Counted from the first letter of the stretch, positions 1 through 6,607 are shown. The stretch is DNA of 11,760 nucleotides from Gammaproteobacteria bacterium (GCA_024644505.1 JAHEHQ010000040.1:1-11760); one strand, 5' to 3'. Translations and numbers: made by a program. Notes: generated by a model not told the origin, from the letters alone.

Positions 1-1
1 C

Positions 2-361
2 CAGGACCACTGGGCCATGGCCGGTACCTTCCGTGCCCTGATCAATAATATGGTGACCGGTGTCAGCCAGGGTTTTGACAAGAAGCTGCAGCTGATCGGC
101 GTGGGCTATCGTGCACAGGTCAAGGCCAAGACCCTGAACCTGTCTCTCGGTTTTTCCCACCCGGTGGACTACCCGATACCGGAAGGTATCCAGATAACGA
201 CCCCGTCCCAGACCGAGATCGTCGTGTCCGGCTGTGACAAGCAGCGTGTCGGGCAAACGGCCGCGGAGATCCGCGACTTCCGACCGCCGGAGCCCTACAA
301 GGGCAAGGGTGTGCGCTACGTGGATGAATACGTGGTCCGTAAAGAGGCCAAGAAGAAATAA
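2..361 (+). CDS. rplF: 50S ribosomal protein L6, C-terminal two thirds (5' end outside window)
   Basis: L6 is a large-subunit protein that binds 23S rRNA near the sarcin-ricin loop and the factor-binding site. The frame is open from base 2 and gives 119 residues before the TAA at 359-361. E. coli L6 has about 177 residues, so roughly the first 58 are missing upstream. Visible family signatures are KKLQLIGVGYRA, NLSLGFSHPVDYPIP, the GCDKQRVGQ stretch and the C-terminal PEPYKGKGVRY segment ending in a basic KEAKKK tail. The ATG at base 17 is an internal methionine, because coding similarity (QDHWA) continues upstream of it. The next gene, rplR, begins 14 bp downstream in the standard spc operon order. 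Identity is certain from the sequence pattern; only the 5' end is unknown. Confidence 0.97.
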   Translation, partial: QDHWAMAGTFRALINNMVTGVSQGFDKKLQLIGVGYRAQVKAKTLNLSLGFSHPVDYPIPEGIQITTPSQTEIVVSGCDKQRVGQTAAEIRDFRPPEPYKGKGVRYVDEYVVRKEAKKK

Positions 362-375
362 CCGGGGCAATTAGG

Positions 376-729
376 ATGCAAAAGAAAACAGCACGTTTGC
401 GCCGGGCCCGCCGTGCCCGCGCCAGAATTCAGCAACTGGAAATTCACCGGTTGAGCGTTTTTCGTACGCCCCGGCACATGTATGCCCAGGTGATCGCCCC
501 TGACTCCAGCGTTGTGGCCAGCGCCTCCACCCTGGACAAAGACGTCAAGTCCGCACTGGACGGCGCATCCGGGAACAGCGCGGCCGCCGCCACGGTGGGC
601 AAGATGATTGCCGAGCGCGCCAAGGGCGTCGGCGTCGAGCGGGTTGCGTTCGATCGCTCGGGTTTCAAGTATCACGGCAGGGTGAAGGCATTGGCCGACG
701 CCGCCCGCGAAAACGGTCTTCAGTTCTGA
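376..729 (+). CDS. rplR: 50S ribosomal protein L18
   Basis: L18 binds 5S rRNA and helps dock it, with L5, into the central protuberance of the large subunit. The protein has 117 residues, the same length as in E. coli. It begins with a very basic N-terminal tail (MQKKTARLRRARRARARI), followed by the conserved core with RTPRHMYAQVIAP near residues 30-43. The C-terminal signature FDRSGFKYHGRVKALADAARENGLQF covers residues 92-117. The start ATG at 376 is preceded by GGGG at 364-367, a modest Shine-Dalgarno site. It is the second gene of the visible spc operon and is followed after 10 bp by rpsE. Nothing unusual is visible. Confidence 0.98.
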   Translation: MQKKTARLRRARRARARIQQLEIHRLSVFRTPRHMYAQVIAPDSSVVASASTLDKDVKSALDGASGNSAAAATVGKMIAERAKGVGVERVAFDRSGFKYHGRVKALADAARENGLQF

Positions 730-739
730 GAGGCAGGCT

Positions 740-1246
740 ATGTCAAATTTCAATGCAACGCCGGAAGGCGACGAGCTGATAGAAAAACTGATCAGCGTCA
801 ATCGTGTCGCCAAGGTGGTGAAAGGCGGACGCATCTTCGGATTCACCGCGCTGACGGTGGTCGGTGACGGTAACGGCCGCGTGGGTTTCGGAACCGGCAA
901 GGCCCGCGAGGTGCCCATAGCCATTCAGAAGGCCATGGACGCCGCCCGCCGCAACATGCGCGAAGCCAAGCTGAAAGGGACCACGCTTCACTATCCCCTG
1001 ATCGGTCGCCATGGTGCCGCAAAGGTCTACATGCAGCCGGCAACCGATGGTACCGGCATCATCGCCGGCGGTGCGATGCGTGCGGTGTGTGAGGCCATCG
1101 GTGTTCACAACGTTCTTGCCAAATGTATCGGCACCAACAACCCGATCAACGTCGTCCGGGCCAGCATCAATGCGCTGACCGAGATGACGGACCCGGAGTC
1201 GGTGGCGGCCAAACGCGGCAAGACGGTAGAAGAGATCCTGGGGTAA
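740..1246 (+). CDS. rpsE: 30S ribosomal protein S5
   Basis: S5 sits on the back of the small subunit near the mRNA entry site and affects decoding accuracy. The protein has 168 residues against 167 in E. coli. The N-terminal double-stranded-RNA-binding-like domain spans about residues 12-76. It includes the VKGGRIF loop (residues 27-33), the region where spectinomycin-resistance changes occur in E. coli; no deletion is visible there. The C-terminal domain carries MQPATDGTGIIAGGAMRAV and TNNPINVVRA and ends in AAKRGKTVEEILG. The Shine-Dalgarno GAGAGG at 728-733 overlaps the rplR stop codon, so translation of the two genes is probably coupled. The start at 740 fits both the site and the family length. 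Confidence 0.98.
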   Translation: MSNFNATPEGDELIEKLISVNRVAKVVKGGRIFGFTALTVVGDGNGRVGFGTGKAREVPIAIQKAMDAARRNMREAKLKGTTLHYPLIGRHGAAKVYMQPATDGTGIIAGGAMRAVCEAIGVHNVLAKCIGTNNPINVVRASINALTEMTDPESVAAKRGKTVEEILG

Positions 1247-1249
1247 GTC

Positions 1250-1438
1250 ATGGCTGACAAGAAGATGATGAAAGTGACCCTGACACGCGGTGTGAGCGGG
1301 CGTCTCAAGAGCCACCAGGCATGTGTCAGGGGTTTGGGCCTGCGGCGCATACATCAAACGGTTTCCGTGGAGGACACGCCGGCAACCCGCGGTATGGCGG
1401 CCAAGGTCTCCTACATGGTCAGAGTCGAGGAGTCCTGA
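1250..1438 (+). CDS. rpmD: 50S ribosomal protein L30
   Basis: L30 is a small single-domain large-subunit protein with a ferredoxin-like fold. The 62-residue product is three residues longer than the 59 of E. coli. Characteristic stretches are KVTLTRGVSGRLKSHQ, the GLGLRRIHQTV motif near residues 28-38 and DTPATRGM near residues 42-49. It starts 3 bp after the rpsE stop, and the Shine-Dalgarno GGGG at 1240-1243 lies over the end of rpsE, again suggesting coupling. Internal methionines at residues 6 and 7 are alternative starts that would give the E. coli-like length, but the Shine-Dalgarno spacing favours 1250. Many bacterial lineages lack L30, so its presence here is informative only at a broad level. 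Confidence 0.96.
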   Translation: MADKKMMKVTLTRGVSGRLKSHQACVRGLGLRRIHQTVSVEDTPATRGMAAKVSYMVRVEES

Positions 1439-1439
1439 G

Positions 1440-1874
1440 ATGCGATTGAACAGCATAAAGCCCGCCAAGGGCGCCAAGACCCCAGCCAAGCGCGTGGGCC
1501 GCGGCATCGGCAGCGGATCAGGGAAAACCTGCGGTCGCGGCAGCAAGGGTCAGAAATCCCGCACCGGCGGCTACCACAAGGTGGGATTCGAGGGCGGGCA
1601 GATGCCCCTGCAGCGGCGTCTGCCGAAAGTGGGTTTCAGGTCCCGCAAGGCCAGGGAGACCGCCGAGGTGCGACTCGGGGAACTGGCCGCGGCTGCCTCG
1701 GATGTGGTGGACCTCAAGGCGCTTCAGGATGCCGATATCGTCCCTCACTCCGTCAAGCGGGCCAAGATCATACTCTCCGGCAAGATCGAAATGGCCGTGA
1801 CGGTGAAGGGCCTGGGTGTCACTCCTGGTGCGCGCAAGGCCATCGAAGCCGCGGGCGGAAAAATAGAGGAATAA
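1440..1874 (+). CDS. rplO: 50S ribosomal protein L15
   Basis: L15 is a late-assembling large-subunit protein with a long glycine- and arginine-rich N-terminal extension that threads into 23S rRNA. From the ATG at 1440 the product has 144 residues, exactly the E. coli length. The N-terminal part shows GRGIGSGSGKTCGRGSKGQK (residues 21-40), then GGQMPLQRRLPK, and the C-terminal globular part ends near APG-like GVTPGARKAIEAAGGKIEE. The frame stays open upstream to an ATG at 1323. That extension overlaps rpmD and has no family similarity, so it is rejected. The start at 1440 sits 1 bp after the rpmD stop, with a strong GAGGAG at 1427-1432. The stop is immediately followed by secY. Confidence 0.98.
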   Translation: MRLNSIKPAKGAKTPAKRVGRGIGSGSGKTCGRGSKGQKSRTGGYHKVGFEGGQMPLQRRLPKVGFRSRKARETAEVRLGELAAAASDVVDLKALQDADIVPHSVKRAKIILSGKIEMAVTVKGLGVTPGARKAIEAAGGKIEE

Positions 1875-3224
1875 ATGGCCAGGCAAGGGATCACAGCCGG
1901 CGGACTCGCCGGTATGGGCAAGTTCACCGAACTGCGGCGGCGGTTGCTGTTCGTGGTAGGTGCGTTGCTGGTGTTCCGTATCGGGACCTTCATCCCGGTC
2001 CCGGGTGTCAATCCCACCGCGCTGGCGGTGTTGTTCGACCAGCAGCAGGGGACCATCCTGGACATGTTCAACATGTTCTCCGGCGGTGCTCTGTCGCGTG
2101 CCAGCCTGTTTGCCCTGGGCATCATGCCCTACATCTCAGCCTCCATCATCATGCAGCTCATGACCGCGGTGATACCCAAGCTCGAGCAGCTGAAAAAAGA
2201 GGGTGAACAGGGCCGGCGCAAGATCACTCAGTACACCCGCTACGGCACTGTGGGTCTCGCCACTTTCCAGGCGATCGGTATCTCTGTGGCGCTGCAGAGC
2301 CAGCAGGCGGGTGGCATGCCCGTGGTCATTCAGACCGGCCCGGGCTTCGTCTTTACCGCGACGGTCTCCCTGGTGACCGGCACCATGTTCCTGATGTGGC
2401 TGGGCGAGCAGATTACCGAGCGCGGCCTGGGCAACGGCATCTCCCTGATCATTTTCGCCGGCATCGTGGCCGGACTGCCTTCCGCCATCGGCGGAACGCT
2501 GGAACTGGTGCGAACCGGTGAACTCAACACCCTGACGGTGCTGACCCTGTTCGTTCTGGCGGCGGCGGTAACCGGGTTCGTGGTGTTTGTCGAGCGCGGG
2601 CAGCGCCGCATCACCGTCAACTACGCGAAGCGCCAGCAGGGGCGCAAGATGTTCGCGGCCCAGAGCACCCACCTGCCGCTGAAACTGAACATGGCAGGTG
2701 TGATTCCGCCGATCTTTGCCTCCAGCATCATTCTTTTTCCGTCGACCATCGGCCAATGGCTGGGCACTCAGGAAAATATGCGCTGGCTGCAGGATATCGT
2801 TGCCAAGCTCTCCCCGGGGGAGCCGATCTACGTGATCCTTTATGCGGCGGCGATCATCTTCTTCTGCTTTTTCTACACGGCGCTGGTGTTCAACTCCAAG
2901 GAGACGGCGGACAACCTGAAGCGCTCCGGCGCCTTCATCCCCGGTTATCGTCCGGGCGAGCAGACGGCCCGCTACATCGACAAGGTGATGTCGCGGCTGA
3001 CCTTCTGGGGTGCCCTCTACATCACCTCGGTGTGTCTGCTTCCGGAGTTTCTGATCGTGGGCTGGAACGTGCCTTTCTATTTCGGCGGTACGTCACTGCT
3101 GATTATCGTGGTGGTGGTCATGGATTTCATGGCCCAGGTGCAGGCCCATCTGATGTCCCACCAGTATGAGGGGCTGATGAAAAAGGCCAATCTGAAAGGC
3201 GGCGGACCGGGGCTGCTGCGCTGA
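1875..3224 (+). CDS. secY: Protein translocase subunit SecY
   Basis: SecY forms the protein-conducting channel of the inner-membrane SecYEG translocon. The 449-residue product compares with 443 in E. coli. Ten transmembrane segments are recognisable at roughly 23-42, 72-97, 123-140, 159-177, 187-205, 218-238, 273-292, 317-338, 374-393 and 399-420. The plug-helix region with MFNMFSGGALSRAS lies near residues 64-77. Cytoplasmic loop C4 (ERGQRRITVNYAKRQQGRK, 240-258) and loop C5 with RPGEQTARYIDK (359-370) are intact; the C5 arginine needed for SecA function in E. coli corresponds to R359. The ATG directly abuts the rplO stop, with AGAGGA at 1865-1870 as Shine-Dalgarno, so coupling is likely. 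A start at residue 14 is possible but less well placed. Confidence 0.98.
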   Translation: MARQGITAGGLAGMGKFTELRRRLLFVVGALLVFRIGTFIPVPGVNPTALAVLFDQQQGTILDMFNMFSGGALSRASLFALGIMPYISASIIMQLMTAVIPKLEQLKKEGEQGRRKITQYTRYGTVGLATFQAIGISVALQSQQAGGMPVVIQTGPGFVFTATVSLVTGTMFLMWLGEQITERGLGNGISLIIFAGIVAGLPSAIGGTLELVRTGELNTLTVLTLFVLAAAVTGFVVFVERGQRRITVNYAKRQQGRKMFAAQSTHLPLKLNMAGVIPPIFASSIILFPSTIGQWLGTQENMRWLQDIVAKLSPGEPIYVILYAAAIIFFCFFYTALVFNSKETADNLKRSGAFIPGYRPGEQTARYIDKVMSRLTFWGALYITSVCLLPEFLIVGWNVPFYFGGTSLLIIVVVVMDFMAQVQAHLMSHQYEGLMKKANLKGGGPGLLR

Positions 3225-3257
3225 TCACCGGCGCTTGAAAAGTATTTGGAGAATGAC

Positions 3258-3371
3258 ATGAAGGTAAAGGCATCAGTAAAAAAGGTCTGCCGCAACTGCA
3301 AGATTGTGAGACGCAATGGCGTGGTGCGCGTGATCTGTAAGGAGCCACGGCACAAGCAGCGCCAGGGCTGA
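3258..3371 (+). CDS. rpmJ: 50S ribosomal protein L36, zinc-binding form
   Basis: This 37-residue protein is the smallest large-subunit ribosomal protein. It folds around a zinc ion and binds 23S rRNA. It begins MKVKASVKKVCRNCK and ends EPRHKQRQG. The putative zinc ligands are C11, C14, C27 and H32, so this is the C+ (zinc-containing) form, not the zinc-free paralogue many bacteria use under zinc limitation. The Shine-Dalgarno GGAG at 3248-3251 is 6 nt before the ATG. A second ATG at 3253 lies only 1 nt from the Shine-Dalgarno, reads ATG-ACA-TGA and is unlikely to be used. It closes the spc operon, as in E. coli. Confident from motif, length and position. Confidence 0.97.
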   Translation: MKVKASVKKVCRNCKIVRRNGVVRVICKEPRHKQRQG

Positions 3372-3406
3372 GCCGACGCAGCGGTTACCTCAGCGATATT
3401 AAACCC

Positions 3407-3425
3407 CCTCTCCCTCAGGGAGGGG
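3407..3425. repeat. REP-like GC-rich hairpin between spc and alpha operons
   Basis: CCTCTCCC and GGGAGGGG flank a TCA loop and form a continuous 8-bp stem with one T·G wobble (T3409 with G3423). The sequence resembles the dispersed CCTCTCCC-n-GGGAGAGG palindromes common between genes in many Proteobacteria; here one base has drifted, leaving the wobble. No T-run follows, so a classical Rho-independent terminator is not supported. It could still pause polymerase or protect the 3' end of the spc mRNA. Confidence 0.6.
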
Positions 3426-3440
3426 TAATCCGTCAGAGAC

Positions 3441-3469
3441 TTGATTTGTTGACGGGTTCAAGATATTGT
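3441..3469 (+). promoter_or_regulatory. Candidate sigma70 promoter for the alpha operon
   Basis: TTGATT (3441-3446) and TATTGT (3464-3469) are separated by 17 bp, each matching four of six consensus bases. It lies 57 bp upstream of rpsM in a spacer where the E. coli alpha operon also has its own promoter. The match is weak, and readthrough from the spc operon is equally possible, since no strong terminator is seen in the spacer. Confidence 0.35.
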
Positions 3470-3490
3470 TACGCGTTTTCCGCGCGTGAC
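3468..3490 (+). promoter_or_regulatory. Stem-loop in the spacer upstream of rpsM, possible leader element
   Basis: GTTACGCG (3468-3475) pairs with CGCGTGAC (3483-3490) around a 7-nt loop, giving eight pairs with one T·G wobble. It lies 35 bp before the rpsM start. In E. coli, S4 represses the alpha operon by binding a pseudoknot that covers the rpsM leader and start; whether this hairpin is part of an equivalent fold cannot be judged by eye. It overlaps the -10 of the candidate promoter, so it would be transcribed whole only in readthrough RNA from upstream. Confidence 0.3.
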
Positions 3491-3525
3491 GTGGAAGAGT
3501 TTCGATTTGTTTCAGGAGCAACCCG

Positions 3526-3882
3526 ATGGCCCGAATTGCAGGCGTCAATATTCCGGATCGCAAGCACGCGGTTATTGCGCTCACCTCCATCTATGGTATC
3601 GGCCGTAAGCGTGCCGCGGATATCTGTGATGCTGCGGGCGTTGGCCATGAGAGCCAGATAAAGGACCTTACCGAGGAAGAGGTCGACAAGCTTCGCGCCG
3701 TGGTGACCCAGTTTACCATCGAGGGCGATCTGCGCCGCGAGATATCAATGAATATCAAGCGACTGATGGACCTCGGATGCAATCGCGGTATCCGGCATCG
3801 CCGTGGTCTGCCGCTGCGCGGTCAAAGAACCCGCACCAACGCACGCACCCGAAAGGGACCGCGTCGCCCGATTAAGAGATAA
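3526..3882 (+). CDS. rpsM: 30S ribosomal protein S13
   Basis: S13 lies in the head of the small subunit. It contacts the large subunit through intersubunit bridges, and its basic C-terminal tail reaches the P-site tRNA. The product has 118 residues, identical in length to E. coli. Clear signatures are MARIAGVNIPDRKHAVIALT at the N-terminus, the helix-two-turn-helix motif IYGIGRKRAADIC near residues 22-34, and the C-terminal tail with GIRHRRGLPLRGQRTRTNAR and GPRRPIKR. The Shine-Dalgarno AGGAG at 3514-3518 is 7 nt before the ATG. It is the first gene of the alpha operon and in E. coli is the target of translational repression by S4. Confidence 0.98.
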   Translation: MARIAGVNIPDRKHAVIALTSIYGIGRKRAADICDAAGVGHESQIKDLTEEEVDKLRAVVTQFTIEGDLRREISMNIKRLMDLGCNRGIRHRRGLPLRGQRTRTNARTRKGPRRPIKR

Positions 3883-3889
3883 CCCGGCT

Positions 3890-3904
3890 GCCGGTCTTAC
3901 CGGC
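3890..3904 (+). other. Small hairpin in the rpsM-rpsK spacer
   Basis: GCCGGT and ACCGGC are perfect 6-bp complements around a CTT loop, in the 57-bp gap between rpsM and rpsK. No T-run follows, so it is not a typical terminator. A role in pausing or mRNA processing is conceivable but not shown. Confidence 0.4.
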
Positions 3905-3939
3905 GACCTGAAGAATACAGATCCGCAGGATTCAACCAG

Positions 3940-4329
3940 ATGGCAAAACCAACCACACGAGCGAAGAAAAAGGTCAGGAAGACCGTATCAGATGGTGTTG
4001 CGCACATACACGCATCGTTCAACAACACCATCATCACCATCTCGGACCGTCAGGGGAATGTACTCTCCTGGGCGACCTCCGGAGGTTCAGGATTCCGTGG
4101 TTCACGCAAGAGCACCCCGTTTGCAGCTCAGGTAGCGGCGGGTCGTGCGGCGGAGAAAGCCAAGGAGTATGGCCTGATGAACCTGGACGTCAACGTCAAG
4201 GGCCCAGGGCCCGGACGTGAATCCGCCGTGCGGGCCCTGAACGGCGCGGGATTCAAGATCACCAGCATTTCCGATGTGACGCCCATCCCGCACAACGGCT
4301 GCCGTCCGCCCAAGAAGCGGCGCGTCTGA
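3940..4329 (+). CDS. rpsK: 30S ribosomal protein S11
   Basis: S11 forms part of the small-subunit platform next to the mRNA exit channel and the E site. The product has 129 residues, the same as E. coli. The core shows HASFNNTIITISDRQGNVLSW (residues 24-44, with one-letter matches throughout), SGGSGFRGSRKSTPFAAQ, GPGPGRESAVRAL and the C-terminal TPIPHNGCRPPKKRRV. N119-G120 sits at the position where E. coli S11 is known to form isoaspartate, and this context is preserved. The Shine-Dalgarno AGGA at 3927-3930 is 9 nt before the ATG. It is the second gene of the alpha operon, 17 bp before rpsD. Confidence 0.98.
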   Translation: MAKPTTRAKKKVRKTVSDGVAHIHASFNNTIITISDRQGNVLSWATSGGSGFRGSRKSTPFAAQVAAGRAAEKAKEYGLMNLDVNVKGPGPGRESAVRALNGAGFKITSISDVTPIPHNGCRPPKKRRV

Positions 4330-4346
4330 CCCCGGAGTAATATAAA

Positions 4347-4967
4347 ATGGCAAGGTATATCGGACCCAAGTGCAAGCTCAGCCGTCGTGAAGGAACAGAC
4401 CTGTTCCTCAAGAGCCGCGTACGCTCCCTGGAATCCAAGTGCAACATGGAGAAGCAGCCCGGTCAGACCACGGACCGCCGGCGGCGTCTTTCCGACTACG
4501 GCCTGCAGCTTCGCGAAAAGCAGAAGATGCGCCGCATGTACGGGATCATGGAAAAGCAGTTTCGTAATTACTACAAGTCCGCCGCCAGGCTCAAGGGTGC
4601 GACGGGTGACAACCTGTTCCAGATGCTGGAAACGCGCCTGGACAACGTGGTTTACCGCATGGGCATTGGCAGCACCCGCGCGGAATCGCGCCAGCTGATC
4701 AGCCACAAGGCAATCCTGGTCAATGGAAAGGTGGTCAACGTGGCCTCATACCAGGTCAGCGCGGACGATGAGATCGAGGTTCGGGAGAAGGCCAAGAAGC
4801 AGGCCCGCATCCAGAGTTCACTGGAGCTTTCAGAGCAGTATGGCGTAGTGGATTGGATCGAGATGGACGCAAAAGCCATGAAGGGGACCTTCAAGCGGGT
4901 GCCCGATCGTTCTGAACTGCCGGCCGAGATCAACGAACAGTTGGTCGTAGAGCTGTACTCAAAGTAA
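4347..4967 (+). CDS. rpsD: 30S ribosomal protein S4
   Basis: S4 is a primary 16S rRNA-binding protein that nucleates assembly of the small-subunit body. In E. coli it also acts as the translational repressor of the alpha operon. The product has 206 residues, identical in length to E. coli. The N-terminal domain begins MARYIGPKCKLSRREGTDL; only C9 and C32 remain of the cysteine-rich zinc motif seen in some other bacteria. The S4 RNA-binding domain spans about residues 94-160 and includes RLDNVVYRMGIGSTRAESRQ and AILVNGKVVNV. Its presence in this operon is what makes feedback on rpsM plausible. The Shine-Dalgarno GGAG at 4334-4337 is 9 nt before the ATG. rpoA follows after 16 bp. Confidence 0.98.
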   Translation: MARYIGPKCKLSRREGTDLFLKSRVRSLESKCNMEKQPGQTTDRRRRLSDYGLQLREKQKMRRMYGIMEKQFRNYYKSAARLKGATGDNLFQMLETRLDNVVYRMGIGSTRAESRQLISHKAILVNGKVVNVASYQVSADDEIEVREKAKKQARIQSSLELSEQYGVVDWIEMDAKAMKGTFKRVPDRSELPAEINEQLVVELYSK

Positions 4968-4983
4968 AGGGATAGGGGTAGAA

Positions 4984-5979
4984 ATGCCTGAAATGGTCAC
5001 AGATTTTCTGAAGCCTCGTCTGGTCAACGTCCAGCCGATAACGGAACGCCACGCCAAGGTCTCCCTGGAGCCGATGGAGCGCGGATTCGGTCATACGCTG
5101 GGAAATGCGCTGAGACGCATACTGCTCTCTTCCATGCCGGGCGCCGCCGTGATCGAAGTCGAGATAGAGGGGGTGCTCCATGAGTACACCTCAATTGAAG
5201 GCGTTCAGGAAGACGTTCTGGAGATCCTGCTCAATCTCAAGGATCTGGCGGTCGTCATGCACACCCGCGACGAAGCGGTGTTGACGCTCAACAAAAAGGG
5301 CGCAGGTCCGGTCCTGGGCAGCGACATTGCGCTGGACCACGATGTCGAGATCGCCAATCCGGACCACGTGATCGCAAACCTGACCAAGGACGGTGAGATA
5401 AAGATGACCCTGAAGGTTGCGCGCGGGCGGGGCTACGAGCCTTCGGCTCAGCGCGAGTCCGCCGGTGAGGACCGTCCGATCGGCCACCTGCAGCTGGATG
5501 CCTCTTTCTCACCGGTTCGCCGTGTGGCCTATGCCGTGGAAGCGGCACGTGTGGAACAGCGCACCGATCTGGATCGTCTGGTCATAGATATCGAGACCAA
5601 CGGAACCATCGATCCGGAAGAGGCGATTCGCCGCGCCGCCACCATACTCCAGGACCAGCTTTCCTCGTTCGTGAAACTGGACGACACGACCGGTTCCCAG
5701 CCGGCCGAAGAGGAAACGGGAGCCAGTGTGGATCCGATCCTGTTGCGCCCGGTGGACGATCTCGAGCTGACGGTGCGCTCTGCAAACTGCCTGAAGGCGG
5801 AGAACATTTTCATGATCGGGGACCTGATCCAGCGTACCGAGGTCGAACTGCTCAAGACCCCGAACCTGGGCAAAAAGTCTCTGACCGAGATTAAGGATGT
5901 CCTGGCAACCCGTGGGTTGTCCCTGGGTATGCGCCTGGAAAACTGGCCGCCCGAAGGTATGGATGATATGGCGGGCTGA
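4984..5979 (+). CDS. rpoA: DNA-directed RNA polymerase subunit alpha
   Basis: The alpha dimer is the assembly platform for beta and beta', and its C-terminal domains bind UP-element DNA and activators. The product has 331 residues (329 in E. coli). The N-terminal domain spans about 1-235 with ERGFGHTLGNALRRILLSSM (residues 32-51), which includes R45 of the dimerisation and assembly region. An acidic, variable linker follows (about 236-249). The C-terminal domain keeps the E. coli numbering of the DNA-contacting residues: R265, N268, C269, G296, K298, S299 and E302. The tail after LENWPP is lineage-specific. The Shine-Dalgarno AGGGG lies near 4973-4978. The start MPEMVTDFLKPR aligns with the E. 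coli MQGSVTEFLKPR. No anomaly is seen. Confidence 0.99.
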   Translation: MPEMVTDFLKPRLVNVQPITERHAKVSLEPMERGFGHTLGNALRRILLSSMPGAAVIEVEIEGVLHEYTSIEGVQEDVLEILLNLKDLAVVMHTRDEAVLTLNKKGAGPVLGSDIALDHDVEIANPDHVIANLTKDGEIKMTLKVARGRGYEPSAQRESAGEDRPIGHLQLDASFSPVRRVAYAVEAARVEQRTDLDRLVIDIETNGTIDPEEAIRRAATILQDQLSSFVKLDDTTGSQPAEEETGASVDPILLRPVDDLELTVRSANCLKAENIFMIGDLIQRTEVELLKTPNLGKKSLTEIKDVLATRGLSLGMRLENWPPEGMDDMAG

Positions 5980-6038
5980 CAGCCCCCGGCCATACGGACA
6001 AACCGAAGGTTTTAACGAATTTTTGAGGAAGACGAGCC

Positions 6039-6431
6039 ATGCGTCATCGAAAATCAGGACGGCAGCTCAATCGTGACAGCGCGCATCGCCAGGCGATGTT
6101 TCGCAACATGACCTGCTCGCTGGTGCGACACGAACTGATCAAAACCACCCTGCCGAAAGCCAAGGAGCTGCGCCGGGTGGCGGAGCCCATCATCACCATG
6201 AGCAAGAGCGACAGCGTCGCCCGCCGCCGCGTGATCTTCGACCGGTTGCGTGACCGGGAGGCCGTCGGCAAACTGTTCACCGAGCTGGGTCCCCGCTACC
6301 AGGATCGTCCCGGTGGTTATCTGCGCATCCTCAAGTGCGGTTTTCGTCCGGGCGACAAGGCACCGATGGCCTATGTGGAACTGGTGGACCGCCCGGAGCC
6401 CGAAGAAGAGGAAGTGTTTGAAGCCGAATAG
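6039..6431 (+). CDS. rplQ: 50S ribosomal protein L17
   Basis: L17 is a large-subunit protein near the peptide exit tunnel. The product has 130 residues (127 in E. coli). The family core is clear: MRHRKSGRQLNRDSAHRQAM at the N-terminus, HELIKTTLPKAKELRRVAEP near residues 31-50, RRRVIFDRLRDREAVGKLF, and RPGGYLRILKCGFRPGDKAPMAYVEL split across residues 89-115. A short acidic tail (EPEEEEVFEAE) ends the protein. The Shine-Dalgarno GAGG at 6025-6028 lies 10 nt before the ATG. The 59-bp gap after rpoA holds no other feature. This is the last gene of the alpha operon, and a strong terminator starts 22 bp after its stop. Confidence 0.98.
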   Translation: MRHRKSGRQLNRDSAHRQAMFRNMTCSLVRHELIKTTLPKAKELRRVAEPIITMSKSDSVARRRVIFDRLRDREAVGKLFTELGPRYQDRPGGYLRILKCGFRPGDKAPMAYVELVDRPEPEEEEVFEAE

Positions 6432-6453
6432 GCGTCGCATACCGAAAGACAAC

Positions 6454-6480
6454 AAAAAGCCGGGCCTTGCCCGGCTTTTT
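6454..6480 (+). terminator. Rho-independent terminator of the alpha operon
   Basis: AAAAAGCCGGGC and GCCCGGCTTTTT are perfect 12-base complements around a CTT loop, ending in five Ts. It begins 22 bp after the rplQ stop codon. The A-tract and T-tract are symmetrical, so the element could also stop transcription arriving from the other side. Confidence 0.93.
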
Positions 6481-6533
6481 GCGCTATAGGGAGAAAGTGG
6501 GATTGAAGGGGTAATATCATCGGATCTTCCCCC

Positions 6534-6607
6534 TGTAGGGCCGAATTCATTCGGCCAACAGCCGGTTGATTCAACTCAAGCATCGGTCGAATGAATTCGA
6601 CCCTACA
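6534..6607. repeat. Paired-palindrome inverted-repeat element (REP doublet or MITE-like)
   Basis: Two 23-bp arms (6534-6556 and 6585-6607) are inverted copies with 21 of 23 matches, separated by 28 bp. Each arm also contains its own perfect hairpin: GGCCGAAT/ATTCGGCC around TC (6539-6556) and GGTCGAAT/ATTCGACC around GA (6585-6602). The ends are TGTAGGG and CCCTACA. The 28-bp centre contains a small palindrome, GTTGATTCAAC (6565-6575). There is no coding capacity. The design matches REP doublets or tiny non-autonomous elements; a genome-wide copy search would separate these. It lies between the alpha terminator and the SAM hydrolase gene. Confidence 0.75.

Noticed and set aside
1323..1439. 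Upstream extension of rplO to an ATG at 1323
   Set aside because: The extension overlaps rpmD. The ATG at 1440 has a GAGGAG site and gives exactly the 144-residue family length.
743..1546. 267-codon open frame on the - strand
   Set aside because: It runs antisense through rpsE, rpmD and the start of rplO, all certain genes; no family features.
3372..3525. Rho-independent terminator between the spc and alpha operons
   Set aside because: The hairpin at 3407-3425 is followed by TAATCCGTC, not a T-run, so only a repeat is reported.
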